The notes under the pieces were generated by a model. It saw only the letters and a program-made list of their open reading frames with translations. It had not been told where the DNA came from and searched no databases. A stretch of 64,000 nucleotides of DNA from Eutreptiella sp. 'Long Island Sound 2002' (lineage: Eukaryota > Euglenozoa > Euglenophyceae > Eutreptiales > Eutreptiaceae). The translations under genes and the position numbers were made by a program. The stretch covers positions 70,618,242-70,682,241 of the forward strand of contig OZ038381.1 in assembly GCA_964036045.1 (NCBI GenBank), written 5' to 3'. Positions within the stretch are counted from its first letter, which is position 1. The number at the start of each line of letters is the position of its first letter. Shown piece by piece: positions 54,171 to 63,237 of this stretch.

Positions 54171-55552
54171 CATCTCCACTCCAGGCTGACTCAAATCCCA
54201 CAGTAAGATAGGTATGATGCTGTAAACTCTCGTAGCACATGTATAGTATCAAGTATCAAGTCCCGGGTCCTGGCGGCGATTGTTCGCCATCCAAAGAACC
54301 CGTTAACCCATAGCAGGCGCACCGGGTGCCGGCTGCTACGGTCACCACCACAGTGGCAGTGGCATACACGGCCAACATAGGCGACACACGACGACCGAGG
54401 TGGTCCCACAGGTCGGGAGCGACCACAAAGATCCATCAGGCTACCCCAAGCTTCCCAAGGCCCGCCGACTGGGGAGAGTCCCCACGGGTCCTTCCTCGGG
54501 CGCACCATGTCCATATCCATACGACGCGAGTCCAGAGTGCCATAGTCGAACTCCTTAAGAACCCCGGATCTTAAGGGAGCTCCTCCTTAAGGGATCGGGC
54601 ATCAAGGCCGTCTTTTCCCTCGCCCTATTACCACGAAGGCCATACATGAGGGAGTCCTCATGCAGTGTAGGCGGAGGCGTCGACTCCTCAAACCACCAGT
54701 TTCCCAGGCAGACTGACCGAGGTCAGGAGCACCGGAGGCCGCCATCCGAATGCAAGTGCGTCTGCGAATCGGTAGGCTCACACTGGGACTGACAGTGGCG
54801 GACTGCTGGGAGTGTAGTCAGGCAACTGGGCTTCCCGCCTGGCGCCATCAGGATCTCCACACATCACAGCGAATAGGGCAACACGGTATCACGAGCACTC
54901 AAACAGTAGAATCTGTAATCAAGTACTGGTCCAGGCTGGACCAGGCTGTAAGAACATGTACACGGCGACTCAAGGCGCCTCTGTATCCCGATTCGTGGTG
55001 AAAAACAGTCCATCCCTCAGCGATGGGCTGATGACACTTAACATACAGATGCACATATCCTGGAGGGCAGAAAAACAAGCAATAATCGGGGCAAATAGGC
55101 GTGTAAACACGCTCTGGACAGAGCGCCAAACCACGCCACGGTCAGGATAAGGCAATGCAGGAGGGTGGACAGGATAACGCCTGAGTTCAGGCATATATAG
55201 TCTCGAGACACACGTCGACTGGTCTGGATCCCGCAAATGCCATGGGACCAGATCACACACCAAAAATTCGCAATGCCGATGACAGCGGCATCCGTTGCGC
55301 AACGTCGTATGGGCTTCAAGGCCCCAAGAGCTCAGAATTATGAAGGTCAGTCGCCCTACCTGGTTTCCCAAGGATTCAGCAGGGGGGGGAGTGACGAGTA
55401 GAAGAAGAGAGGGGCCATCCTCCTCTGGATTCAGCAGGGGGGGGTATATGGCCACTCTGTCACCGAAAGATGGAAGAGAGCAAGCAAGTAAGGGACGATT
55501 CGTCGGCCTCACAAGCGCCCATAACACATCAGGGGAGAGCTCAGGGCGCTGA
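54171..55552. other. Non-coding flank of chromovirus
   Basis: No folded protein frame is seen. It contains two near-identical GGATTCAGCAGGGGGGG stretches (about 55373 and 55428). It may be 3' untranslated sequence of the minus-strand chromovirus or an LTR in plus orientation starting at 54166. Confidence 0.35.
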
Positions 55553-58000
55553 TCAGGCACCCCTGGCTGCAATCGCCCGGGTGAGTGCTGCCAAGTCCGA
55601 AACATGGATCTTGGTCTTGTGCTTGCGGATGTACTCCATGAAGGGAGTATTGACCCGCGGCACGAACGAGGAGACGGGTTCCCAGGTGTCGTGGGACGGC
55701 CCATAGCCTCGCCAACGAACCTTGAACTCCAGACCTCCGGGTGCCGAGGCTTTCGGATGCTGAGCCAGGATCTTCTCGACAGTACAGTCGTCCTGCTCAG
55801 CATAGTCATCATCTGAATCAGCCTCATGTGCGGCATAGCTCAGGGACACATGTTGGCCACGGAGGTCGGGTTCCCGCACACGGAGTTGACTCTCGTGGCG
55901 CTCCCGGAACTGTCCGTGACCCACCTTGATGCGGTAGGTGTCCTCACCAATCCTGCAGACCACCTCGCCGGGTGTGAACCAGGTCTTGGTGCGGTGGGTG
56001 CCCATGGGGCGGGGTCTGATCACCCACACCGGGTCTCCCACCCTGAACTTCTGCGCTGTCGAGCTCGGGGCGGACTTCTGACGCTCAGCATGCTCCTTCT
56101 CGAGCTGCTGGCGGATGTCCCGCGCCGTTTGCTCTTGCCGCGCGAAGAATTCCTTGGCATCCATAGCCATGCCATCACCAGACAAGGGAAGTCCCCTACC
56201 CAGGGGGTCCCTGCCGAACAGAATCTGGTGAGGGGACAAACCGCCCGGAGTGGGGGTGTCATGATGGGCCTTCAGAGCAGGCCACATCTCCTCAAACCAG
56301 TTCCGCCGTGGATTGGTGATGTGGATCTTGCGCAGCTTCTCGAACAGCTGCCGTCCAGCCACTTCAGCACGGCCGTTAGACCGGCTGAGATAGGCGACGC
56401 TCTTGGCATGACGTATCCCCATGAGGGAACACATAGCCTTGAACAAGGCACCAGTAAACTGGGGCCCTCGGTCACTGCAAATGGTGCGGGGGATGTCAAA
56501 GACGGTCAGCCAATGACGAATCATCATGACTGCCACTTTCTTGGAAAGCAACCCCTTTTTGCGTGCCGGAACGGCTACTACGTAGCCGCTGTGGCGGTCC
56601 ACACAGAGAACCACACAGTCAAAGGTCTCCTTGCCAATGTGCACTTCGGGCATGGAGAAGACGTCCATGGCCACGCTCTCCATGGGCTGGTCAGGAACCG
56701 GCGTCCATTGGGGTTCCCCCTTGACGTTCCGGTTATCGGGATTGCAGGCCTGACAGACCGAACAACCCTTCCTGACCTTCTTGATGGCGGTGTAGAGAAC
56801 GATGTGGTCGATCTCGAACCGACGCTGCATGTCAAGAGCTTGCTTCTTGACCCCTGGGTGCAGCATGTGGTGGTGCCAAGCTTCACAAAGCTCGAGCAGC
56901 CGGGACTCCGGTACTAGCAGCTTACCATTCCGGTAGAGCTTGCCATCTTCCTCGGTCAGCCCCTTTGGCCACTTCTGCCCGTCATCGGGGTCGGTCACAG
57001 CCCTATACTCGGCCGCAAAGGCCTCAGACTTGGCGTAGTCGTCAGTCCAGTCGTCCTGGAGGCAAGACTCCGGGTAGAGGTGCTTGTCGGACTCAGCTCC
57101 CTCAGGGGCGAGTACACTGACCGCTCTGCTCACCCTCGACGCGAGGGGGGCATCCGCAGCCATGACGACGAAGCATTTGGCACCCTCCTCCTCCATCAGG
57201 CGCTCCATTTCGATGATCTTCTTGGCTTCAGCAGTCTCAGCCTCATCGCCATGGGCAGAGATATCCTGCATGCCCTTGCTGGCGGGATAGGCCCACCTAC
57301 TGAGACAGTCCGCCACGGTGTTATCCTTTCCAGGAATATAAACAACCGTAAGGTCGAACTTGGCCAAGGTCTCGTGCCATCTTGCCCGTCGGGAGGCGGG
57401 ACCTGAGGGGGTGTCCACGTGCTCCTTGTGCCACGACTGCAGACTCTGATGGTCGGTGCAGACGGTGACGGGATGGAGGGCTATGTACCCAGCCCATTTC
57501 CTGAGAGCCATGACGATGGCATACGCCTCCTTTTCACGGGGCGTCCACGTCCGTCTCTGGCCTTCCGCCAGGACTCGGCTCCAGAAGGCCACGGGCACGT
57601 GCCTCCCGTCGTCAAGCACTTGCTCCAACACCGCGCCAATGGCGTAGTCGGAAGCGTCGGTGCGCAGGACGAACCCTCGGTCGGGATCCACGAGGTGCAG
57701 ACCCACTGCGGATAGCAGCGCCTGCTTCATCCCCCCAAAGGCACGGTCGGACTCAGCTGTACAGACCAGAGCCTTCTTGGACCCCTTCTTGGTCTCCTCT
57801 CGGTTGCCCTTGAGCATGGTCGTCATGGGGGCTGCATACTCGGCATACATCTTGATATACCCCGAGTAGTAGTTGCAGAACCCCAGATACGCCCGTAGCT
57901 CAGAGACCGTCTTGGGCTTTTCCCAGTGCTCAATCGCAGCCACCTTGCCAGGTATGGGCTTTCGCTGCCCGTTCCCGACTACGTGGCCAGCGAGGACCAC
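55553..58000 (-). CDS. Pol C-terminal half: RNase H, integrase, chromodomain
   Basis: The 815-codon frame continues Pol after a frameshift. It opens with the end of RT (LAGHVVGNGQRKPIPGKV and the W..P connector), then RNase H: RTDASDYAIGAVLEQ (about residue 115), REKEAYA, CTDHQSL and TVADCLSRW. An H2C2 zinc finger follows (HHHMLHPG ... CSVCQAC, about residues 395-440), then the integrase core with AMDVFSMPE, CSDRGPQFTG and RSNGRAEVAG, giving the complete D-D-E triad. A basic C-terminal barrel (VGDPVWVIRPRP) and a chromodomain (DDCTVEKILAQHP ... FKVRWRGYGPSHDTWEPVS) complete it. Chromodomains can direct integration to particular chromatin marks. It ends with TGA. Confidence 0.92.
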   Translation of the reverse strand: MVLAGHVVGNGQRKPIPGKVAAIEHWEKPKTVSELRAYLGFCNYYSGYIKMYAEYAAPMTTMLKGNREETKKGSKKALVCTAESDRAFGGMKQALLSAVGLHLVDPDRGFVLRTDASDYAIGAVLEQVLDDGRHVPVAFWSRVLAEGQRRTWTPREKEAYAIVMALRKWAGYIALHPVTVCTDHQSLQSWHKEHVDTPSGPASRRARWHETLAKFDLTVVYIPGKDNTVADCLSRWAYPASKGMQDISAHGDEAETAEAKKIIEMERLMEEEGAKCFVVMAADAPLASRVSRAVSVLAPEGAESDKHLYPESCLQDDWTDDYAKSEAFAAEYRAVTDPDDGQKWPKGLTEEDGKLYRNGKLLVPESRLLELCEAWHHHMLHPGVKKQALDMQRRFEIDHIVLYTAIKKVRKGCSVCQACNPDNRNVKGEPQWTPVPDQPMESVAMDVFSMPEVHIGKETFDCVVLCVDRHSGYVVAVPARKKGLLSKKVAVMMIRHWLTVFDIPRTICSDRGPQFTGALFKAMCSLMGIRHAKSVAYLSRSNGRAEVAGRQLFEKLRKIHITNPRRNWFEEMWPALKAHHDTPTPGGLSPHQILFGRDPLGRGLPLSGDGMAMDAKEFFARQEQTARDIRQQLEKEHAERQKSAPSSTAQKFRVGDPVWVIRPRPMGTHRTKTWFTPGEVVCRIGEDTYRIKVGHGQFRERHESQLRVREPDLRGQHVSLSYAAHEADSDDDYAEQDDCTVEKILAQHPKASAPGGLEFKVRWRGYGPSHDTWEPVSSFVPRVNTPFMEYIRKHKTKIHVSDLAALTRAIAARGA

Positions 58001-60534
58001 CCCGCTTCCGCAATGGTGGCCTTGTCACTGCTGCCCGTGAGTTTGTGCCGATCCAGGAGGTCCAGCACTCTGGTGACGTCCCTCTCGTGTGCCTCCAGGA
58101 GCTCCTCGTAGCTCATGCTGGGGTCCCCGGACGCGATGATCACGTCGTCCACGAAGGGGTCCGCACAGTCGCGCACCGGCTCAAGCAGGTTCTCCAGCAT
58201 CCGCTGAAAAGCCGCATTGCCGGTGGTAACACCCATGGGCATCACCTTCCACTGGAGAGGTCCAAGTGGGGTGCTCATGGCTGTGCAGGCACGGGACTCC
58301 TCGGCGAGATGCATCTGATGATAACCATGTTTCAGGTCAATCACCGTGAAAATTCTCCGCCGGTGTTGCTTTTCAAGCATGTCCTCAATGAGGGGCAGCG
58401 TATAGCTGTCGTGCTGCGTTTGGGCGTTCAGGCCGCGGTAGTCGACCACGAGCCGCCACTCACAGGCAACCTTCTTGGGGACGACGAAGCACGGAGAGGC
58501 CCATTCGGAGTGGCACGGCTCGAGCCAGCCTCTCTGGATGAAGTCACGGAGGATCTTCTCCATGGCCTCTTTCCTCTCGCCCCTCAGGGCAAACTCCCGG
58601 TGCCGATACACACGGGGGTCCTGCTTCAGTCGTATCTTGGCCTCGCCATACGGTCCACGCACCGGTGGGGGAAACACAGGCTTACCGCTGAAGAAGGTAT
58701 CACCATACTTCTGCTTCAGCCTGGCCCTCAATGCCTGGATCTTGGGGCAGTCATCGGACTCCGCCTTGGCTTTTCCGGGCACTTGAACCACGGAGCTTAC
58801 TTGAGGGGTAGCTACTCCGCTCGGTTTCGGCTCAGGTGGTCTTCCCAGGTGGCCCAAAGGGCCATCTCTGGTCTTGCCTCGGAATATATCGCCGTAGGTG
58901 GGTGGGTTAGCCCCGATTGGCTCGTCCTGGCTGGATAGGTGGTCCAGCACCCTCTGAACGAAGGTGTTCCCGTCATAGGAACCAGAGACGATCGAGTCCA
59001 CTTCCCACCAGGCTCTGTCCTGGCCTTTGCCCTCACGCTGATTTCCCCAGTCGTGAAAGGGCTGATTCATATACCCCTGAACCAGATCCCACTCCTCTTC
59101 AGTGAGGGGCACTTCCGATTCCGATTCCTCGATGTCAACAGGGGGAACCGCAAAGCATTGCCTCCAAGGCTCCGCTATGATGCGGTTGACACACACGAAG
59201 TCCGTGGTGTCGGCCTGATCAAGGCCCCCATCCACATAGTGGAATTCCGTTGGCCATCTCTGGGGTGGCATGGGCTGTCCCTTAGCGTCCTGATAGACAC
59301 TCTCTCCAGCCGGTAGGACGACCTTGTTCAAGGTCATGTTGGTGAATGAGGCTACCCAATGTCGGGTACTTTCCTCCTCGGTGCATCCCATAGGAACAAC
59401 CAGCACTGCCTTGGAGCGGTCCTTGCGAATCTTCGCTATCGCTCTTGGAATGTCCCAGCGGGGGCAATGGATCCACATCAACCCCTGATGCGGACCCCAG
59501 TGCTTCTTCCACGCAGAGTCCTGTGCGCTCCAGTACTTCTCACACACCCGAAGATGGGCTGAGGTTCCTGAAGAGAACGCATCCAGGGCCAGATCCGAAG
59601 CTCCCAAGTCCGCGACAACTCGGCTCGCCACTTCCGGCCTTACGCCGTACTCCTGGTTTGCAGGACCAGTTGGCTCAGTGTCCAGCGCGGCCACTTCGAG
59701 CTGATTGCGTTCGGGGTGGATCCATTGGCATTCCACATGGTGCTCAGGTGACGAAAGCCACGAGAGCTGGTCGTCCTGGTACAGGGTCATGGAGGCCTGG
59801 GTCGGGAGAACGCCGGAGTCCGTCTCCATCATGAAGTCGTACCCAACGATCATGTCCCAGTCCATCTCGGCCTCGTAGAAGCGACCGTGCAGGACGATTT
59901 CCTTGCCGAGGTCTGGGCGACTCAGCTCACGATGGTTCACGAACTGCAGCCCGATGGCCGCTTCCTTCGTGCCTCCCACCCTGTACTGGCCGTTTGCCAC
60001 CTTCAGCCTGACAGGTTTCCGACTGCCGGTCAGACACTCTGGTGGAAGTAGGCCAGCCTTGACCAAGCTGACTTGAGCTCCCGTGTCGACCAACACGTCG
60101 AAAACCTTTTCGACTTCCCCGCATAAGGCACGGACCTTAAGATGCAACTGCCGCTCGCGACCGACACTGCGCACGGCGTTCAAACTCAGGATCTCCGGCC
60201 GTTCCAGAAGCTCAACAAGCGACTGGTGCAGGTCGTGGACAATGGGCTCAGGCTGCCCATCTGCAGCATCCAGCTGCGGTCCGGGTGATCCTCCGATACT
60301 CTCGGAAAGATCCTGTAGTACATCAAACACATTCTTGGTCGCGAAGGACGGACGGGTGCAAGGGTTCGTGCCTTCACTTGCCCTCACCCCGCCTCCGCGA
60401 CTGGGTGCCAGACCGGGCCCTCCTCCCGCGGCAGTCCCCTTGTGCTTATCGACTCCCGACGGGGATGGTTCGGCGCTTCCCACGTCACCATCCTGCGACC
60501 GCCCTAGCTGGGGCCCTTGGCTGCAGGGGCTCCG
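57979..60534 (-). CDS. Pol N-terminal half: aspartic protease and reverse transcriptase
   Basis: The frame runs from just after the Gag TAG (60535-60537) to a TAG at 57979-57981. It has no ATG before the protease; the first Met comes well after it, so it is probably made as a Gag-Pol fusion. The protease has VLVDTGAQVSLV (about 60060-60095). A long linker leads to RT: SEWASPCFVVPKK, WRLVVDYRGLNAQT, FTVIDLKHGYHQM, and the catalytic FVDDVII (about 58141-58158). After KATIAEAG the frame goes wrong at a four-C run (58000-58003 on +), and the true continuation is in the frame of the next feature. One inserted or missing base explains this. Cleavage of the polyprotein would be by this protease. Confidence 0.9.
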   Translation of the reverse strand, partial: RSPCSQGPQLGRSQDGDVGSAEPSPSGVDKHKGTAAGGGPGLAPSRGGGVRASEGTNPCTRPSFATKNVFDVLQDLSESIGGSPGPQLDAADGQPEPIVHDLHQSLVELLERPEILSLNAVRSVGRERQLHLKVRALCGEVEKVFDVLVDTGAQVSLVKAGLLPPECLTGSRKPVRLKVANGQYRVGGTKEAAIGLQFVNHRELSRPDLGKEIVLHGRFYEAEMDWDMIVGYDFMMETDSGVLPTQASMTLYQDDQLSWLSSPEHHVECQWIHPERNQLEVAALDTEPTGPANQEYGVRPEVASRVVADLGASDLALDAFSSGTSAHLRVCEKYWSAQDSAWKKHWGPHQGLMWIHCPRWDIPRAIAKIRKDRSKAVLVVPMGCTEEESTRHWVASFTNMTLNKVVLPAGESVYQDAKGQPMPPQRWPTEFHYVDGGLDQADTTDFVCVNRIIAEPWRQCFAVPPVDIEESESEVPLTEEEWDLVQGYMNQPFHDWGNQREGKGQDRAWWEVDSIVSGSYDGNTFVQRVLDHLSSQDEPIGANPPTYGDIFRGKTRDGPLGHLGRPPEPKPSGVATPQVSSVVQVPGKAKAESDDCPKIQALRARLKQKYGDTFFSGKPVFPPPVRGPYGEAKIRLKQDPRVYRHREFALRGERKEAMEKILRDFIQRGWLEPCHSEWASPCFVVPKKVACEWRLVVDYRGLNAQTQHDSYTLPLIEDMLEKQHRRRIFTVIDLKHGYHQMHLAEESRACTAMSTPLGPLQWKVMPMGVTTGNAAFQRMLENLLEPVRDCADPFVDDVIIASGDPSMSYEELLEAHERDVTRVLDLLDRHKLTGSSDKATIAEAGWSSLAT

Positions 60535-60537
60535 CTA
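60535..60537 (-). promoter_or_regulatory. Candidate readthrough stop between Gag and Pol (TAG-CGG)
   Basis: The minus strand reads GAC GCC CCC TAG CGG AGC. Gag and Pol are in the same frame, with this TAG the only stop between them, and Pol lacks a usable ATG. A stop followed by CGG is a known readthrough-prone context in some plant RNA viruses. Some retroviruses suppress a Gag TAG to make Gag-Pol. Confidence 0.6.
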
Positions 60538-63210
60538 GGGGGCGTCGGTTGTGGAAGAGGGGGTGTTCTCCTCGGCCTCAACGTCGTTGACGCCCTTCTT
60601 CCTCCTCTCACTACGAGTAGGCTTCTTGTCCTTGTCCTTGTTCTGGTTGTTCTGGTTGTTCTCCTTGTTCTTGTTGTCCGACCTGGGGACCCAGTTCCTC
60701 TTGATCTCCTGGATCTCCTTGGCCAACTCGGTCCCCTGCGACACCAGCTTGGAGAGCTCGTCCCTGTCCACCTCCACCTTGGCTTCCCGGATGCCCGCGG
60801 GCGCACGCTTCTTCGACCCGTGCGCCTTCTTGTAAGCGTCCGTGTCGGCCTTGTGGATGGGGCATGTTCGATGGTCATGGGTGAAGCCTCGCTTCCTCCC
60901 ATAACACACGAAACAGCCCTGAGGGTGAGCTCGTATGAACTCCCCAAAGGACAGCGGAGGGTCGCCAATACGGCGAGGGTCCCTCTTCTCCTGCTTCCTC
61001 CAACCCTGCTGCAGGGGCTTCCAGTTTCCCGGCTTGCTCCCAGCGCTCAGGTTCTTGGCCACAAAGGCACAAACGGCCACTTCGGCGGGCTCATCGTCGT
61101 CGTCATCGTCGACGAGAGTCTCATCGCCGCCGGCTCCCGCCGGGTCCATGGCAGCTTCCCCACCAGGTCCCTCGCCAACATAGTTGACGTCGCGGTCGCC
61201 GGGCCTCAACCCGCGGGTGTGGTGGAGGTTTCGGTACTCCTTGAGTACTTCCTCGCCAACCCACTCGAGGATCTCGTCGCAGCTCATCCGCGCCAGGATG
61301 GGCTGCAGACGGATGGTCTGGCCGCTCAACTCACACTCGTCAAGGCGCCACATCGCGGTCTTCTCGCGATCGCCCGAGACGGTGATGAGAAGAGCGTTCC
61401 GCAGGGAGTGCCGTTTGACATCCCGGGACACGTTCTTCTTCGTCCAAGCCACCACGTTCGTATGATACTCTTTGGGGAGCATCATCTTGACCGTGTGGTT
61501 GGACTTGGCCCGCTTAAATTCCTCCTTGGTGACCCTCTTGATCCATGCTTCCGGCAGCATGGAGAGCAGGCGAGCCTGCTCGTCACCCTCGTTCCAATCC
61601 TCGATGTTGCGGCGGAAGAGGGTGTATTTCCCTCGGAAGTCTCGCCACTGTCGTAGGCGGATCTCCCGTCCATCATGCTCAAGCTTGATGGACTTCCAGC
61701 GCTTGGCCGCCACCTGCGGAGCATCCACCCGCTCCTGCTCGTTGAGCCACTTCTTGGCTTCCTTGAGGGTCTTGATTTTCCCCTCCTTGGTCGCCATGAA
61801 GTATAGCTCTCCGAGCACTTCCGGCAGGCGGTACCTGAACCGTTTGAAGACATACTTCTCCGCATTAGCGGGAGGCAGGTCTTCAGTGACGGTCAGCCCC
61901 CAATCGTCCAGCTTCTCCAAGAAGCGGTCGAGGTTGAAGGGGTTGCCGTCGTACATGGGGGGCTTGATGTCCTTCAAGTCTTCCCACACGGCGGCATCCG
62001 CGGCCTTAGAGACCATGAACGCCGGCCGCGAGGTCGACCGAGGTTCCCATCGGCCTCGCCCACGGACTCCCACGGCCGCCACGTCCATCTCCTCCATGGA
62101 ACCCCTGTGGCTACGCCGCGGTTCCTCCACGTACGCTGAACCAAAATGTTCACGCCGTACTGCATCCATGTACGCATCCTCATCACGGCGCCGGCGGCTG
62201 CGTTCAGCGGCCTCCAGTCGTACACCACGCGGCGGGCTGATGTCGAACTCCTCCAGGTCCAGGTCCAGGTCCTCACCTTCGCCGACATCCCACTCCACGT
62301 CTCTTCTGGGGCCCTCGTCCCTGAGTCCACCATAACGTCCTCCAGCCATTGGTATTGGCACCGGGGCTGGTGCCGGGCGTCGGGGGCGTACAGGCGTCCG
62401 CGGTGAAGCACGGCGGTTGCCGTACTCCGCGCTGAGCCACTCATCACGCCATTCCTCACTGCCACTGCCGGGCGGCACGCGCTCGTTGCGGCGGCCCGCG
62501 CTGTGGTGAGAGGGGGCGGTGAGAGAGGGGGCACTGGCGCTGGGGCGACTCCTGGGGGCTCCGCCGGGGGCGTGGGGTCTGCCTGGACCTGGTCCGGGTC
62601 CCCAGCCGTCGTCCGACGAGCCAGACTCCAGGGGTGGGTGGTCGCTGCCGACGCTCCCACGGGCTTCCAGCGCGTCCAGCCTCTCCTGCAGGCCGCTGAC
62701 GGCGTTGGTCAGCGATTTGGTCTCGGCCCTGGCGATGTCCAGCTCCTTCTGCGCGCGCGCGGCGACCCTGGAGATGCGAGCCATCTCGCCCTTGCCCGTG
62801 TCTACCTCCAGCTCGAGCAACTGGACTCTCCTGCGGAGGTAGACAATCCACCGCCAGGTGGTATCCGGGTCGCCGTTCCCTGGTGGGTCGTCGGGGTCCC
62901 CAGGGGGTCCTTCAGGAGGGCCTCCGCCAGGTCCGCCCGGTCCAGGGGGTCCTCCCCCGCCCGGTGGTCCGCCTCCAGGGGGTCCACTTGGTGGGCGTCC
63001 TCCAGGGGGTCCTGATGGTCCTCCGCCAGGGGGTCCCGGTGGGTCTCCGCCGGGTCGCCTCCGTGGGTTCCAGGATGGGCGCTTCCTCGTGATGCCGAAG
63101 TCCATGTCGTCATCCTCGTCCATGTCATCCCACCTGGGCGTCTCGGTCTCGGAAGGCTCCGAGCTCCGGTAGGGAGGAGGGAGATCCTCATCCTCACCTT
63201 CCGGTTCCAT
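60535..63210 (-). CDS. Gag polyprotein with zinc-knuckle-like motif
   Basis: ATG at 63210 opens an 891-codon ORF ending at TAG 60535. The N-terminus is acidic, followed by a Gly/Pro-rich low-complexity tract (about residues 45-115; PPGGGPSGPPGG type) and a coiled coil (VYLRRRVQLLELEVDTGKGE to about residue 190). An Arg/Ser/Pro-rich stretch follows. The capsid-like helical region (about residues 400-640) contains PPMYDGNPFNLDRFLEKLDD and KTLKEAKKWLNEQE. Near the C-terminus GCFVCYGRKRGFTHDHRTCP gives a C-x2-C-x8-H-x-H-x2-C zinc ligand set, a variant of the usual C-x2-C-x4-H-x4-C. A Lys/Asn-rich tail ends it. Gag packages the RNA and forms the particle. It is longer than most chromovirus Gag proteins. 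Confidence 0.85.
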   Translation of the reverse strand: MEPEGEDEDLPPPYRSSEPSETETPRWDDMDEDDDMDFGITRKRPSWNPRRRPGGDPPGPPGGGPSGPPGGRPPSGPPGGGPPGGGGPPGPGGPGGGPPEGPPGDPDDPPGNGDPDTTWRWIVYLRRRVQLLELEVDTGKGEMARISRVAARAQKELDIARAETKSLTNAVSGLQERLDALEARGSVGSDHPPLESGSSDDGWGPGPGPGRPHAPGGAPRSRPSASAPSLTAPSHHSAGRRNERVPPGSGSEEWRDEWLSAEYGNRRASPRTPVRPRRPAPAPVPIPMAGGRYGGLRDEGPRRDVEWDVGEGEDLDLDLEEFDISPPRGVRLEAAERSRRRRDEDAYMDAVRREHFGSAYVEEPRRSHRGSMEEMDVAAVGVRGRGRWEPRSTSRPAFMVSKAADAAVWEDLKDIKPPMYDGNPFNLDRFLEKLDDWGLTVTEDLPPANAEKYVFKRFRYRLPEVLGELYFMATKEGKIKTLKEAKKWLNEQERVDAPQVAAKRWKSIKLEHDGREIRLRQWRDFRGKYTLFRRNIEDWNEGDEQARLLSMLPEAWIKRVTKEEFKRAKSNHTVKMMLPKEYHTNVVAWTKKNVSRDVKRHSLRNALLITVSGDREKTAMWRLDECELSGQTIRLQPILARMSCDEILEWVGEEVLKEYRNLHHTRGLRPGDRDVNYVGEGPGGEAAMDPAGAGGDETLVDDDDDDEPAEVAVCAFVAKNLSAGSKPGNWKPLQQGWRKQEKRDPRRIGDPPLSFGEFIRAHPQGCFVCYGRKRGFTHDHRTCPIHKADTDAYKKAHGSKKRAPAGIREAKVEVDRDELSKLVSQGTELAKEIQEIKRNWVPRSDNKNKENNQNNQNKDKDKKPTRSERRKKGVNDVEAEENTPSSTTDAP

Positions 63211-63237
63211 GGGGACGTCTCCGCCTCCTCCGCCCGT

